Below are positions 8,529 through 17,912 of a stretch of 64,000 nt of DNA, piece by piece. The position numbers and the translations under genes were made by a program. This stretch comes from Lawsonibacter sp900766145 (lineage in GTDB: Bacteria; Bacillota; Clostridia; Oscillospirales; Oscillospiraceae): NCBI RefSeq assembly GCF_030372275.1, contig NZ_JAUDDJ010000002.1, one strand, 5' to 3'. Position 1 is the stretch's first letter. Every line of letters starts with the position of its first letter. The notes beneath the pieces are model-generated. The model had not been told where the DNA came from. It searched no databases and worked only from the letters and a program-made list of their open reading frames with translations.

Positions 8529-9758
8529 CTACTTCTTTTTGATGTTGACTACAATTTTATATTCTCCCACAACGCCCACCTCATCGCTGGCGTTGAGATA
8601 GACAGTCACCGGCACAGAATTGGTGCCTGTGGCGGTGATTTTGGACATGTCGGCCACGATCCACACCTGGTTGGGGTCCACCTGCTCCAGGGCGCTCTCG
8701 CTGCCTCGGATGACGATGGTGCGGGTCTGGGTCACCTTCTCTACCGTGTATCCATCGGGTACGTTGGTGATCTCAATGTTGGACACATCCAGCGACCGAG
8801 TGGACAGCCCCTTGATGGTCACGGTCACCTGGGCCTCGGTAATGCCCGAGGCGTTGTCCAGGGCGGAAGAGAGCCGGATTGGCATGGTAATGACGCTGGT
8901 GTCCAGCACAGTGGACAGGTCGATGCTGCCCAGAGAGATCTCGGTAAGACCGGCCACCGCCTCCTCCGTGCCAATGACGTTGATGGTCTTGGGCTGGATG
9001 TCCACCTCTACATCTCCATCGCCGGTAGCGCCGCCGCCGGGGATGAAACTCACCGTCAGAGGCACTTCCTTCATGACGCCCACCGGTAGGGTGAGGTAAG
9101 CGGTCTCCTCGCTCATGCTGATATTGGTATCGGTAATGGGTTCGTCGTTTTCATCCAGCAGGGTGATGGGTAGACGTCCGGAGTAGCTCTGCTTTAAGCC
9201 GTCGGCCTCCAGAATCACCACCGCCCGGCTGACCTGAGCCAGCTGCTCGGCAGTGCCGCTGAGCTCCACCGTCTCCGGATCGAAGACCGGGGCGCCCGCC
9301 TGATAGCCGTCGGCCACGCTGCCCTCCAGCTTCAGCTCCAGCGTCTTGGTCTCGGTGGCCAGGTTGTCAATCACCACGGTGACCACCTGGGCGGAGTCAG
9401 GGAAATAGGCCCCGGTGGTATCAATGTTACTGGGCAGCTTGGGGGTACAGGTAAGCTGGTACTCCCCCGGCTCCGTACACTGGGATACGTCCACCGTAGC
9501 AGTAATATTTCCCCGCAGATCATTGTGGACGCTGATAGGGGCGTTGACGGTAACGTTCACCGTCTTCTGAGAAATGGAGGCCACGGTCAGTCCCCGCTCC
9601 TCCAGCACCCGTTCACCGGAAATCTGGATTTCCACTCCGTAATATGTTCCCTCCTGGGTGGGGTTCTCTACGTCCCGGATATACATCCAGATCAGCACCG
9701 CCAGCAGGACGGACAGGAGGATATAGAACCACCGGCTTTCACGCAAACGGTCGATCAT
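8529..9758 (-). CDS. cdaR: CdaR/YbbR-domain regulator of diadenylate cyclase
   Basis: Membrane-anchored extracytoplasmic protein that modulates the diadenylate cyclase CdaA. One N-terminal membrane helix (FYILLSVLLAVLIWMYI, about residues 10-27) is followed by four YbbR-type beta-rich repeats of about 85-90 residues. The chain ends with a Lys-rich tail (VVNIKKK). The start is the ATG at 9758, which overlaps the cdaA stop as ATGA and has a GGAGG 6-7 bases upstream. The cdaA-cdaR pair is conserved in Firmicutes. The glmM gene that often follows is not here; rseC follows instead. Confidence 0.93.
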   Translation of the reverse strand: MIDRLRESRWFYILLSVLLAVLIWMYIRDVENPTQEGTYYGVEIQISGERVLEERGLTVASISQKTVNVTVNAPISVHNDLRGNITATVDVSQCTEPGEYQLTCTPKLPSNIDTTGAYFPDSAQVVTVVIDNLATETKTLELKLEGSVADGYQAGAPVFDPETVELSGTAEQLAQVSRAVVILEADGLKQSYSGRLPITLLDENDEPITDTNISMSEETAYLTLPVGVMKEVPLTVSFIPGGGATGDGDVEVDIQPKTINVIGTEEAVAGLTEISLGSIDLSTVLDTSVITMPIRLSSALDNASGITEAQVTVTIKGLSTRSLDVSNIEITNVPDGYTVEKVTQTRTIVIRGSESALEQVDPNQVWIVADMSKITATGTNSVPVTVYLNASDEVGVVGEYKIVVNIKKK

Positions 9759-10675
9759 TTGTCTCCCTCCTTCTTCCAACGGGCGAGCAGGTTGTTCAGC
9801 GCCTGCATGGCGGGACGGTTCTTCTCCTCCCCGTCGCCCTCGTCGGCCATCAGCTCATTACGCAGCAGCCGCTCCAGGGTCTCGGGTGCCAGATGCCGCT
9901 TGAGCATTCCGCCCACCGCCGCGGAGATGGAGCCTGTCTCCTCCGAGACAATGACCACCACTGCGTCGGAGTGCTCGCTCATACCGATGCCGGCGCGGTG
10001 GCGCATGCCCAGGTCCCGGCTCAGGTTGGTGTTACCCGACAGGGGAAGCATACAGCCTGCTCCCACGATCCGGCCGTCCCGGACGATGACCGCTCCATCG
10101 TGGAGAGGCGCTTTGTTCCAAAACAGGTTTTTCAGCAGCTCACTGGACACGGAGCAGTCCAGAGCGGTGCCCGTCTTGATCACGTCGTCCAGCAGATTTT
10201 TTCGCTCAAAGACCATCAGCGCCCCCACCTTGTCCTTGGACATGGAGGTGTAGGCATCTACGGTCTGGGTGATGGCAGTATCCATGTCGTGAAGGGGCAA
10301 GGGCCGGGACGTGGAAAATACGTCGGCAAGCTTTCCGCTGCCCATCCGCTCCAAAGCCTGGCGCAGCTCAGGCTGGAACAGGATGACCAGCATCAAAATG
10401 CCCCACTCCACCACCTTGTTCAGCAGATAGCCCGTGGCCGTCAGCCGGAAGCCGTAAGCCAGGCACAGCGCCAAAATCAGCACCATGATGCCTCGCAGCA
10501 CCCGCCCGGAGCTGGTTTTGCGCATCAGCCACAGGGCCTTATAGATGACCAGGGAGAGGATAGCCACATCGACAAGATCCTTCACCTTGATGGTGCTCAA
10601 CAGCGGGATCTCCTCCTGGAAGAAGCTGAATATGGTCTGCAACAACACTGATCTCCCCTTTTCCACCAGGCACAC
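9755..10675 (-). CDS. cdaA: Diadenylate cyclase CdaA
   Basis: Makes the second messenger c-di-AMP from two ATP. Three membrane helices lie in the first ~105 residues, followed by the cytoplasmic DAC domain. The catalytic DGA motif is at 193-195 (LHDGAVIV) and the RHR motif at 225-227 (MRHRAGIG), numbering from the longest ATG. That ATG lacks a good ribosome binding site; AAGGGGAG at 10653-10660 instead sits 4 bases from GTG 10648, 7 from TTG 10645 and 10 from TTG 10642, so the true protein may be 9-11 residues shorter and closer to the family length. A promoter is visible upstream, so this gene probably heads the run down to fmt. Confidence 0.93.
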   Translation of the reverse strand: MCLVEKGRSVLLQTIFSFFQEEIPLLSTIKVKDLVDVAILSLVIYKALWLMRKTSSGRVLRGIMVLILALCLAYGFRLTATGYLLNKVVEWGILMLVILFQPELRQALERMGSGKLADVFSTSRPLPLHDMDTAITQTVDAYTSMSKDKVGALMVFERKNLLDDVIKTGTALDCSVSSELLKNLFWNKAPLHDGAVIVRDGRIVGAGCMLPLSGNTNLSRDLGMRHRAGIGMSEHSDAVVVIVSEETGSISAAVGGMLKRHLAPETLERLLRNELMADEGDGEEKNRPAMQALNNLLARWKKEGDK

Positions 10676-10732
10676 ATGGCCCGGCGCCGCAAAACAAAAT
10701 AAGGCAAATAGACAGATACGCTTATCTTAGTT

Positions 10733-10761
10733 ATTATACGATATTCCACTTCCAATGGCAA
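10733..10761 (-). promoter_or_regulatory. Promoter for the cdaA operon
   Basis: On the minus strand TTGCCA (10756-10761) is followed after exactly 17 bases by a perfect TATAAT (10733-10738). Transcription should begin near 10726 and run into cdaA. This is the only clear housekeeping promoter I found for the whole leftward run. Confidence 0.75.
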
Positions 10762-10870
10762 CCTTATTTGACCATGGAAGAATGAAAATTTCATGAATTT
10801 TCCCTTCAAATTTTCTCCCAAACGCACACTGATCCCCTGAATTTTTTCTCTGGACACATGCGCTCCATCA

Positions 10871-10899
10871 TTGACTTCTGTGTCCCTTACAAGTATAAT
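10871..10899 (+). promoter_or_regulatory. Promoter of the desulfoferrodoxin gene
   Basis: TTGACT (10871-10876), a 17-base spacer and TATAAT (10894-10899) form a near-consensus sigma-A promoter. It is flanked by heptamers GGACACA (10852-10858), TGTGTCC (10879-10885, in the spacer) and GGACACA (10911-10917), with a related TTTGTCC at 10933-10939. These alternating orientations look like a regulator site or leader structure. Confidence 0.75.
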
Positions 10900-10962
10900 T
10901 TTTTCTATCCGGACACAAGCTCTTTCATAGACTTTGTCCCAATTGTGCAGGAGGTTTTCTTT

Positions 10963-11331
10963 ATGAAATTTTACGTCTGTGAACACTGCGGCAACATTGT
11001 TACCTTCCTCAACAACACTGGCGTGCCCGTAATGTGCTGCGGGCAGAAAATGACCGAGATCGTCCCCGGCACCACCGACGCCGCCGTGGAAAAGCACGTC
11101 CCCGTCATCAGCCTCAGCGGCAGCACCGTCACCGTCAAGGTGGGCTCGGTGGAGCACCCCATGATCCCTGAGCACTTTATCCAGTGGATCGCTCTGGAGA
11201 CCAAGCAGGGCCAGCAGATCAAGCACCTCACCCCCAACGACAAGCCCCAGGCTGTCTTCGCCCTGGCTGAGGGTGATGAGGTGGTGGCCGCTTACGCCTA
11301 CTGCAACCTCCACGGTCTGTGGATGGCCTAA
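10963..11331 (+). CDS. dfx: Desulfoferrodoxin (superoxide reductase)
   Basis: Reduces superoxide to hydrogen peroxide without producing oxygen, an antioxidant of anaerobes. The 122-residue protein has an N-terminal desulforedoxin-like Fe site (YVCEHCGN and MCCGQ, four Cys) and a C-terminal superoxide reductase domain with the Fe(His)4Cys ligands: EKHVP, VEHPM, PEHFI and YCNLHGLW. The start is the ATG at 10963 with AGGAGG about 10 bases upstream; an earlier in-frame ATG at 10858 lies upstream of the promoter and is rejected. It is monocistronic, with its own promoter and terminator, divergent from cdaA. Confidence 0.95.
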   Translation: MKFYVCEHCGNIVTFLNNTGVPVMCCGQKMTEIVPGTTDAAVEKHVPVISLSGSTVTVKVGSVEHPMIPEHFIQWIALETKQGQQIKHLTPNDKPQAVFALAEGDEVVAAYAYCNLHGLWMA

Positions 11332-11352
11332 GCACGGCACTTTTCTGATATT

Positions 11353-11385
11353 GCCCGCGGACCTCACCGGTCCGCGGGCTTTTTT
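11353..11385 (+). terminator. Rho-independent terminator after desulfoferrodoxin
   Basis: Perfect 11-bp stem GCCCGCGGACC/GGTCCGCGGGC (11353-11363 with 11369-11379), 5-base loop, then six T. Confidence 0.92.
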
Positions 11386-11431
11386 GTAACCAGATGGCTT
11401 TTTTTGTAACCGGATTTAAAGAATTTCTTTC

Positions 11432-11460
11432 TTGGTTTCCCTCCTGCCCCATGGTATAAT
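11432..11460 (+). promoter_or_regulatory. Promoter of the LTA-synthase-like gene
   Basis: TTGGTT (11432-11437), 17-base spacer, TATAAT (11455-11460). The start codon lies about 57 bases downstream of the expected transcript start. Confidence 0.75.
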
Positions 11461-11523
11461 CCGCTTACGTAAACAATCGGTAAAATGTATGTTATCGGTT
11501 ATTTAAATCCAGGAGGACCTTCT

Positions 11524-13632
11524 ATGGAACTGCCCCATTTTCATTCCTATCAGGGCCAGCACTGTGCTCCGCCGCCCCCGCGGCCGAAGCTCCCAGCCTG
11601 GGCCCTGGGACTATATTTTCCCCTTCTGCTGGTCTATTTGGAGATCATCCTGCATCTGGCCGCCGGCAGTGCTATGACATACTTTCCCATTTACCTACTC
11701 TTCTCCCTGTCAACCGGCAGCCTGCTGGCCCTGCTGCCCGTCCTGCTCCCTTGGAAAGCCGGACGCATCCTGACAGTGATTCTGTCGGTTCTGCTCACCC
11801 TTTTATTTGTGGCCGAACTCATTGCCAAGCGCACTCTTCTCTCCTATTACCCCCTCAGCACCCTGGAGACCGCGGCCGGCAACCGCTTGAGCGACTATAT
11901 GGGGGTGATCCTCCCCGCCATTGCTGTGGCTCTTCCCCTGCTGCTCGTGTTTTTCCTGCCCACCCTTCTGCTGTGGCCCCTGTTCCGGTGGGGCCTGGCA
12001 GCAGGTCAGCCTCCCCGCCGAAGCGCCGCTGTCTTTGCCGCCGGCGCCGTGCTGCTGCACCTGTTGGGGCTGGCAGTGGTCCACGCCCCCTGGTCCGGAG
12101 ACCTGACGCCCGCAAAGCTCTACCGCACCGACACCAATCTGGACGACCAGGTGGAGCAGCTGGGTCTCATCACCATGCTGCGCCTGGACATCAAGCACCT
12201 GTTTATCCCCGCCAAAGCGAGTTTGGACAACGACTTTGACGGACTGGACGGGCTGGATAGCTCTTCTTCGGGTGACAGCTCCGACGGTGACACCTCCGCG
12301 GTGGAGGAGCAGCCGGTGGTGGACACCTCCCCCAACGTGATGGATGTGGACCTGGAATCTCTGGCCGCCAATGCCCCCAATGAGGACGTCTCTTGGCTGG
12401 CTAACTACTTCAACAGCGCCTCCCCCACCCGGAAAAATGAGTATACTGGCATGTTTGAGGGCTATAACGTCATCCAGCTTGTCATTGAAGGCTTCTCCGG
12501 CTACGCCATTGACCCTGAGCTGACCCCCACTCTCTACAAGCTGGCCAATGAGGGCTTTGTGTTCAACAACTACTACACCGCCCTGCACTACACCAGTACC
12601 TCCAACGGAGAGTGTCAGACCCTGCTGGGCCTCTATCCCAAAAACGGCAACCCCATCACCATGAAGCGCACCGGGGTGCTGGGCACCAACGCCTACTTCT
12701 CTCTGGCCCAGCAGTTGGGCCGGGAGGGCTATCAGGTACTGGGTTACCACGGAAACTATGACATGTATGGCCGCCAGACCTCCCACACCAACCTGGGCTA
12801 CACCTGGAAGCAGTTCGGTACCGGCTTGGACGTAGACACCACCTCCAGCGGCGAGATCGCCTGGCCCGCCCGGGACACCCAGGTGATCGAAAACAGCGTG
12901 GACGACTACATTAACAGCGATCAGCCCTTCCACGTCTATTACCTCACCATCAGCGGCCACATGCCTTACAACAATAACCGCATTGTCCAGCCCTATCTGG
13001 ATGAGGTCCGCGCCCTCCCCTACTCCCAGACTACCCAGAACTATATGGCCACCGTCATGGAGGTAGACCGGGCTCTGGCGCTGCTGCTGGAAAAGCTGGA
13101 GGAGGCAGGCAAGCTGGACAAAACCCTCATCATCGCTACCGGCGACCACATTCCCTACTCCAATGCCGGAGTGCTGGAGGAGCTATCAGGCCGCACCTTC
13201 GGCAGCTCCTCCGATCTGGAGGCCCTCAACGAGTCGGCCATTGACTTTGACGTGTACAAAAACACCCTCATCCTCTGGTCGGCCAGCATGGAGGAACCGG
13301 TTCAGGTAGACAAACCCTGCTGCCAGGTGGATATCCTCCCCACCGTCTCCAATCTGCTGGGCCTGGAGTACGACAGCCGGATGCTCTCCGGCCGGGACAT
13401 TCTCTCTGATAGCGAGGGGCTTGTGATTTTCACCTCCCGCAGCTGGCGCAGCGACCGGGGCTTTTATAACCGCTTCACCCAAACCTTTACCCCTGCCCAG
13501 GGGGTAACCATGACCCAGGAGGAGCAGGACCAATACGTCTCCACCATGAAAAAGCTGGTGGAATACAAGCTGGCCAGCACCCCCATCATCGTGGAAAACG
13601 ACTTCTACAACCTCCTATTTCCCCGGGAATAA
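11524..13632 (+). CDS. LTA synthase family membrane sulfatase/phosphoglycerol transferase
   Basis: 702-residue polytopic enzyme resembling LtaS, which polymerises glycerol phosphate onto teichoic acids outside the membrane. Five membrane helices fill the first ~200 residues. A low-complexity Asp/Ser/Glu linker (about 237-275) leads to the extracellular sulfatase-type domain, with NVIQLVIEGFSGYAID, the nucleophile region HYTSTSNGECQTLLG, YHGNYDMYGR, the SGHMPY motif and a late GDHIPY metal motif. The start is the ATG at 11524, preceded by CCAGGAGG. It stands alone between a promoter and a strong terminator. It could instead modify another glycopolymer, since the family includes phosphoglycerol and phosphoethanolamine transferases. 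Confidence 0.9.
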   Translation: MELPHFHSYQGQHCAPPPPRPKLPAWALGLYFPLLLVYLEIILHLAAGSAMTYFPIYLLFSLSTGSLLALLPVLLPWKAGRILTVILSVLLTLLFVAELIAKRTLLSYYPLSTLETAAGNRLSDYMGVILPAIAVALPLLLVFFLPTLLLWPLFRWGLAAGQPPRRSAAVFAAGAVLLHLLGLAVVHAPWSGDLTPAKLYRTDTNLDDQVEQLGLITMLRLDIKHLFIPAKASLDNDFDGLDGLDSSSSGDSSDGDTSAVEEQPVVDTSPNVMDVDLESLAANAPNEDVSWLANYFNSASPTRKNEYTGMFEGYNVIQLVIEGFSGYAIDPELTPTLYKLANEGFVFNNYYTALHYTSTSNGECQTLLGLYPKNGNPITMKRTGVLGTNAYFSLAQQLGREGYQVLGYHGNYDMYGRQTSHTNLGYTWKQFGTGLDVDTTSSGEIAWPARDTQVIENSVDDYINSDQPFHVYYLTISGHMPYNNNRIVQPYLDEVRALPYSQTTQNYMATVMEVDRALALLLEKLEEAGKLDKTLIIATGDHIPYSNAGVLEELSGRTFGSSSDLEALNESAIDFDVYKNTLILWSASMEEPVQVDKPCCQVDILPTVSNLLGLEYDSRMLSGRDILSDSEGLVIFTSRSWRSDRGFYNRFTQTFTPAQGVTMTQEEQDQYVSTMKKLVEYKLASTPIIVENDFYNLLFPRE

Positions 13633-13640
13633 GCAAACAT

Positions 13641-13679
13641 AAAAGTGCCTTGGAATCCGCAGGATTCCAAGGCACTTTT
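13641..13679. terminator. Bidirectional terminator between the LTA-synthase-like gene and polC
   Basis: Perfect 18-bp stem (13641-13658 with 13662-13679) with a GCA loop. Flanking A and T tracts allow it to stop both convergent genes, whose ends lie 8 and 5 bases away. Confidence 0.92.
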
Positions 13680-13683
13680 CTAC

Positions 13684-16600
13684 TTAAAACATGGAAAAGA
13701 GGTTAATCTGACTTGTTTCGGGTAAATCTCCGAAGGCTCCGGCGTCCTTCAATAGCTCAATATGGGTCTTGGACACCTTGGGACAGGCGGCGGACACCTC
13801 TTCAATGGAGATAAACTGCTTTCCCTTGCGCTGCTCCGCCAGAGAGATAGCCGCCGTCTCGCCCAGGCCCGCCACCGACACAAAGGGCGGGATGAGGGCG
13901 TTGTTCTCCAGGTCCATCTTGAAGTGGATGGCGTCGGACTGGTAGATATCCATACGCCGGAAGGTAAAGCCACGGAGATAGAACTCGTAACAAACCTCCA
14001 GAGTGGTGAGCATGTCCTGCTCCACGGCGGAGGCCTCCTTATCCTTGGCAATGATCTCCCGCATCTTCTTCTGGCACACGTCCATCCCTCGACACATGTA
14101 GGCCTCGTCAAAAGCCTTGGCCCGGATGGAGAAGTAGGCGGCGTAGAAGGCCAGGGGCCGGTGGACCTTGAACCAGGCGATGCGGAAGGCCATCATCACG
14201 TAGGCCACGGCGTGGGCCTTGGGGAACAGGTAGGCGATCTTCTTACAGGAGCCAATGTACCACTCGGGCACCCCGTGCTCCCGCATCTCGTCCTCGGCCC
14301 CCTCGGGCAGGCCCCTGCCCTTACGCACTGCCTCCATGATCTTGAAGGAACGCTTGGGGTCCATACCCTTGGAAATGAGAAACAGCATGATGTCGTCGCG
14401 GCAGCCGATGGCCTCGCTGACCTTGGCGGTGCCGGAGGTAATGAGGTCCTTGGCGTTGCCCAGCCACACGTCAGTGCCGTGGGAGAAGCCGGACAGCCGC
14501 ACCAGAATATCAAACTGGTCAGGCTGGGTGTCCTCCAGCATGCCCCGGACAAAGCTGGTGCCGAACTCCGGGATGGCTGTGCCTCCCGTGGGGCCCAGAA
14601 TCTTGTCGTTCTCATAGCCCAGGGCCTTGGAGGACTGGAAGATGGACATGGTGTCCTTGTCGTCCAGAGGGATATCGGTGCGGGCGTTCACCCCGGTCAG
14701 GTCCTCCAGCATGCGGATCATGGTGGGATCATCGTGCCCCAGCATGTCCAGCTTCAGGAGGTTACTCTCCATGGAGTGATATTCGAAATGGGTGGTGACA
14801 ATGTCGCTGTTAGGGTCGTCGGCGGGGTGCTGCACGGGACAGAAGTCGTAGATTTCCTTGTCCTGGGGAATGACCACCATGCCGCCGGGGTGCTGGCCTG
14901 TGGTGCGCTTGACGCCGGTGCAGCCGATAGCCAGACGGTTTTCTTCCGCCTTGGAGGCCATCTTTCCCCGCTCATCCAGGTACTTCTTCACGTAGCCGAA
15001 GGCGGTCTTTTCCGCCACGGTGCCGATGGTGCCCGCCCGGAACACGTGGGTCTGCCCAAACAGCTCGAAGGTATACTTGTGGGCGCTGGACTGATACTCG
15101 CCGGAGAAGTTCAGGTCGATATCGGGCACCTTGTCGCCGCCGAAGCCCAGGAAGGTTTCGAAGGGGATGTTGAAGCCGTCCTTCATATAAGGCGTGCCGC
15201 AGATGGGGCACACCGCGTCGGGCATGTCCGCTCCGCAGCCGTAGGGGTGGGCGGGGTCCTGAGCGTAGTCAAAGTCGGAGTGCTTACACTTGGGGCAGCG
15301 GTAGTGGGCGGGCAGGGAGTTTACCTCGGTGATGCCCGACATGAAGGCCACCAGGGAGGAGCCTACCGAACCACGGGAGCCCACCAGATAGCCGTGCTCC
15401 AGGGAGTTCTGCACCAGCTTCTGGGCGGACATGTAGATCACGTCGTATTTACACCGGATGATATCGCCCAGCTCCACGTTAATGCGGTCCACTACGATCT
15501 GGGGGGGCTCGTCGCCGTAAAGCTCATGGGCTTTCCCCCACACCAGGCGCTTCAACTCTCCGTCGGAATCCTCCAGCTTCGGGGCGAACAGGCCCTGAGG
15601 CAGAGGCTTGATCGGGTCGCACCAGTCGGCAATCAGGTTGGTATTCTTCACCACCACCTCGTAGGCCTTCTCCTTGCCCAGATAGGCAAACTCCTGGAGC
15701 ATCTCGTCGGTGGTTTTAAAGTAGATGGGCAGGGCCTCATCCGCGTCCTCAAAGCCCTTGGAGGCCAGCAGGATGTGGCGGTAAATTTCGTCCTCCGGGT
15801 CCAGGAAGTGGACGTCGCCGGTGGCGCACACCGGCTTGCCCAGCTCCTCCCCCAGCCGCACCACCGTGCGGTTAAAGTCCCGTAGCTCTTCCTCGCTGCG
15901 CACCATCCCCTTGCGGAGCATGAACATATTGTTGCAGATGGGCTGGATCTCCAAAAAGTCGTACCAGGAGGCGATACGCTTAAGCTCCTCCCAGTCCTTG
16001 TCCGCCGTCACCGCCTGAAAGAGCTCCCCCGCCTCGCAGGCCGAGCCGATGATGAGCCCCTCCCGGTTCTCGTTGATGACCGACTTGGGCATGATGGGGT
16101 AGCGTTTGAAGTGCTCCAGGTGGGCCAGGGAGATGAGCTTGTAGAGATTGCGCAGCCCCGTCTGGTTCTTGGCCAGCACAATGAGGTGCTTAGGCTGCCG
16201 CCGGGCCTTTCCGCCCTGGCGCAGCTTGGGCATGGCGGCGTTGATGTCCTCCAAACGGTGGACCCCCATGGCCTCCAGCTTCTCAAAGAAGGGGGGCAGC
16301 ATGTAGGCCACCGTGGCCGCGTCGTCGCTGGCCCGGTGGTGGTTGAAGGCGGGCAGCTGGAGGTACTCGGCTACAATGTCCAGCTTATACTTGCCCAGCT
16401 CCGGCAGCAGGTTCTGGGCCAGAATCAGGCTGTCAATGGAGGGATTGGTGAAAGGGATACCGTATTTCCGGCACCCGGCGGAGATAAAGCCCATGTCGAA
16501 CTCCGCGTTGTGGGCGGCCAGAGGCCGGTCCCCTACGAAGTCCAAAAAGGCCCGCAGGGCCTCCTCCTGGGAGGGGGCCCCCACCAGCATTTCGTCGGTG

Positions 16601-17886
16601 ATGCCGGTGAGATGGATGATCTCCGGGCTGAGGATGCGCCCGGGAGCCACGAAAGTGTTGAAGGTTTCGGTGACCTCTCCGTTTTTCAGCACCGCCGCGC
16701 CGATCTCAATAATGACCTCCCGGCGCTTGTCCAGGCCGGTGGTCTCAATATCAAAGCAGACGATTTCCTGGGAAAAGTCCTGGCAGGGCTGGCCGTGGAC
16801 TACCACCCGGTCGTCCACGTCGTTGATGAAGTAGGCCTCCACGCCGTAGAGGAGCTTGATGTTTTTGGCCGAGTGCCAGGCGTCCGGGAAGGACTGGGCC
16901 ACACCGTGGTCGGTGATGGCGATAGCCCGGTGGCCCCAGGCCTCCGCCCGCTTCACCACGTTGCGCTCCGGCCCCAGCTTGGGCCCCACGGCGGTGAGGG
17001 CGTCCATGGCGGACATGGTGGTGTGCAGATGGAGCTCCACCCGCTTCTCGGTGGCGTTGTCCATGCGCATTTCTTTCTTGCCCGCCATCACGGCCACCGG
17101 CTCCAGCACCATATCGCCATAAAAGCGGTCCATATTCAGCCGCCCCTGGATGACAAGGTGCATCCCTTTCTTCACCCCGTCCACCAAGGGTTTGGCCTCG
17201 TCAGCTTGGGGGAAAAACTTGCTTACCCGGATGGATCCGGTGTAGTCGGTGACGTCAAAGGCCACCACCCAGGAGTTGCGCTTTTTCAGCTCCCGATTTT
17301 CGATGGCGAACACGTCGCCCTCGATGACCACCATGCCCATATCCAGCTCCAGTTCCCCGATGGGCACCGGGGCGCGCTTAATGACCTTGCCGAAGATAGC
17401 CCGGCCATTGTCCTTCTTCTCCCCTTTTCTACCGGAGGGGGCGGGCGCGGCACGCTTTACTTTTTTCAGCGCGGCGGCACGGATGGCCTCCGCCCGGGCA
17501 AAGGCGTCCTGGGGTTCCTGGGGCTTTTGTGGTTCGGCAGGAGCCGCCACAGGCTGCTCCTGGTCCGCGTTTGGCGCGGCAGGCTGGGCCGGGGGCGCAC
17601 TCTGGGGGGCAGGCTGAGGAACCGGGGGCGTCACCGCCTCCGGCTTCTTCTCTGTAATGGTGTTTAGCTTGACAGAGTTTAACCCATAGCACCGGGCCAC
17701 CGCCTCCTCGGCCTGGGCGATGAGGTTGGGCCCGGCTCCGCCGGCCCCCTCCACCGTCACCACCGCGCTGCGGGTCTTCCGGTCGATGGCGGCCTCTACA
17801 ATCAGCCACCCCTCCATGGCGTTGACAAACTCCTGCCACTGGTTCAGGGCGGCGAACATCTCTAAAAAGGGTATTTTTTGGGACAT
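13684..17886 (-). CDS. polC: DNA polymerase III PolC-type alpha subunit
   Basis: Replicative polymerase of low-GC Gram-positives with built-in 3'-5' proofreading. The 1400-residue order is as expected: N-terminal domain, OB fold (KRNSWVVAFDVTDYTGSIRVSKF), PHP domain (ELHLHTTMSAMDAL and ITDHGVAQSFPDAWH) split by a DEDD exonuclease (CFDIETTGLD, later LAAHNAEFDMGFI), then the C-family polymerase core with KVPDIDLNFSGEYQ and a zinc module (CPKCKHSDFDY, then CPICGTPY). Residues of roughly 95-180 form an unusually long Ala/Pro/Gln-rich linker. A good AAAGGAG precedes the ATG. It follows ispG by about 26 bases, as the last gene of the pyrH-to-polC group. Confidence 0.98.
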   Translation of the reverse strand: MSQKIPFLEMFAALNQWQEFVNAMEGWLIVEAAIDRKTRSAVVTVEGAGGAGPNLIAQAEEAVARCYGLNSVKLNTITEKKPEAVTPPVPQPAPQSAPPAQPAAPNADQEQPVAAPAEPQKPQEPQDAFARAEAIRAAALKKVKRAAPAPSGRKGEKKDNGRAIFGKVIKRAPVPIGELELDMGMVVIEGDVFAIENRELKKRNSWVVAFDVTDYTGSIRVSKFFPQADEAKPLVDGVKKGMHLVIQGRLNMDRFYGDMVLEPVAVMAGKKEMRMDNATEKRVELHLHTTMSAMDALTAVGPKLGPERNVVKRAEAWGHRAIAITDHGVAQSFPDAWHSAKNIKLLYGVEAYFINDVDDRVVVHGQPCQDFSQEIVCFDIETTGLDKRREVIIEIGAAVLKNGEVTETFNTFVAPGRILSPEIIHLTGITDEMLVGAPSQEEALRAFLDFVGDRPLAAHNAEFDMGFISAGCRKYGIPFTNPSIDSLILAQNLLPELGKYKLDIVAEYLQLPAFNHHRASDDAATVAYMLPPFFEKLEAMGVHRLEDINAAMPKLRQGGKARRQPKHLIVLAKNQTGLRNLYKLISLAHLEHFKRYPIMPKSVINENREGLIIGSACEAGELFQAVTADKDWEELKRIASWYDFLEIQPICNNMFMLRKGMVRSEEELRDFNRTVVRLGEELGKPVCATGDVHFLDPEDEIYRHILLASKGFEDADEALPIYFKTTDEMLQEFAYLGKEKAYEVVVKNTNLIADWCDPIKPLPQGLFAPKLEDSDGELKRLVWGKAHELYGDEPPQIVVDRINVELGDIIRCKYDVIYMSAQKLVQNSLEHGYLVGSRGSVGSSLVAFMSGITEVNSLPAHYRCPKCKHSDFDYAQDPAHPYGCGADMPDAVCPICGTPYMKDGFNIPFETFLGFGGDKVPDIDLNFSGEYQSSAHKYTFELFGQTHVFRAGTIGTVAEKTAFGYVKKYLDERGKMASKAEENRLAIGCTGVKRTTGQHPGGMVVIPQDKEIYDFCPVQHPADDPNSDIVTTHFEYHSMESNLLKLDMLGHDDPTMIRMLEDLTGVNARTDIPLDDKDTMSIFQSSKALGYENDKILGPTGGTAIPEFGTSFVRGMLEDTQPDQFDILVRLSGFSHGTDVWLGNAKDLITSGTAKVSEAIGCRDDIMLFLISKGMDPKRSFKIMEAVRKGRGLPEGAEDEMREHGVPEWYIGSCKKIAYLFPKAHAVAYVMMAFRIAWFKVHRPLAFYAAYFSIRAKAFDEAYMCRGMDVCQKKMREIIAKDKEASAVEQDMLTTLEVCYEFYLRGFTFRRMDIYQSDAIHFKMDLENNALIPPFVSVAGLGETAAISLAEQRKGKQFISIEEVSAACPKVSKTHIELLKDAGAFGDLPETSQINLFSMF

Positions 17887-17912
17887 TGCGCCTCTCCTTT
17901 GTGTTTATGCGA

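Noticed and set aside
13762..15885. 707-codon open frame on the plus strand opposite polC, and a further long frame at 16111-17667
   Set aside because: Antisense shadow of a GC-rich gene: His/Gly/Leu/Val-rich composition, no recognisable domain, no ribosome binding site, and fully covered by polC with all its motifs.
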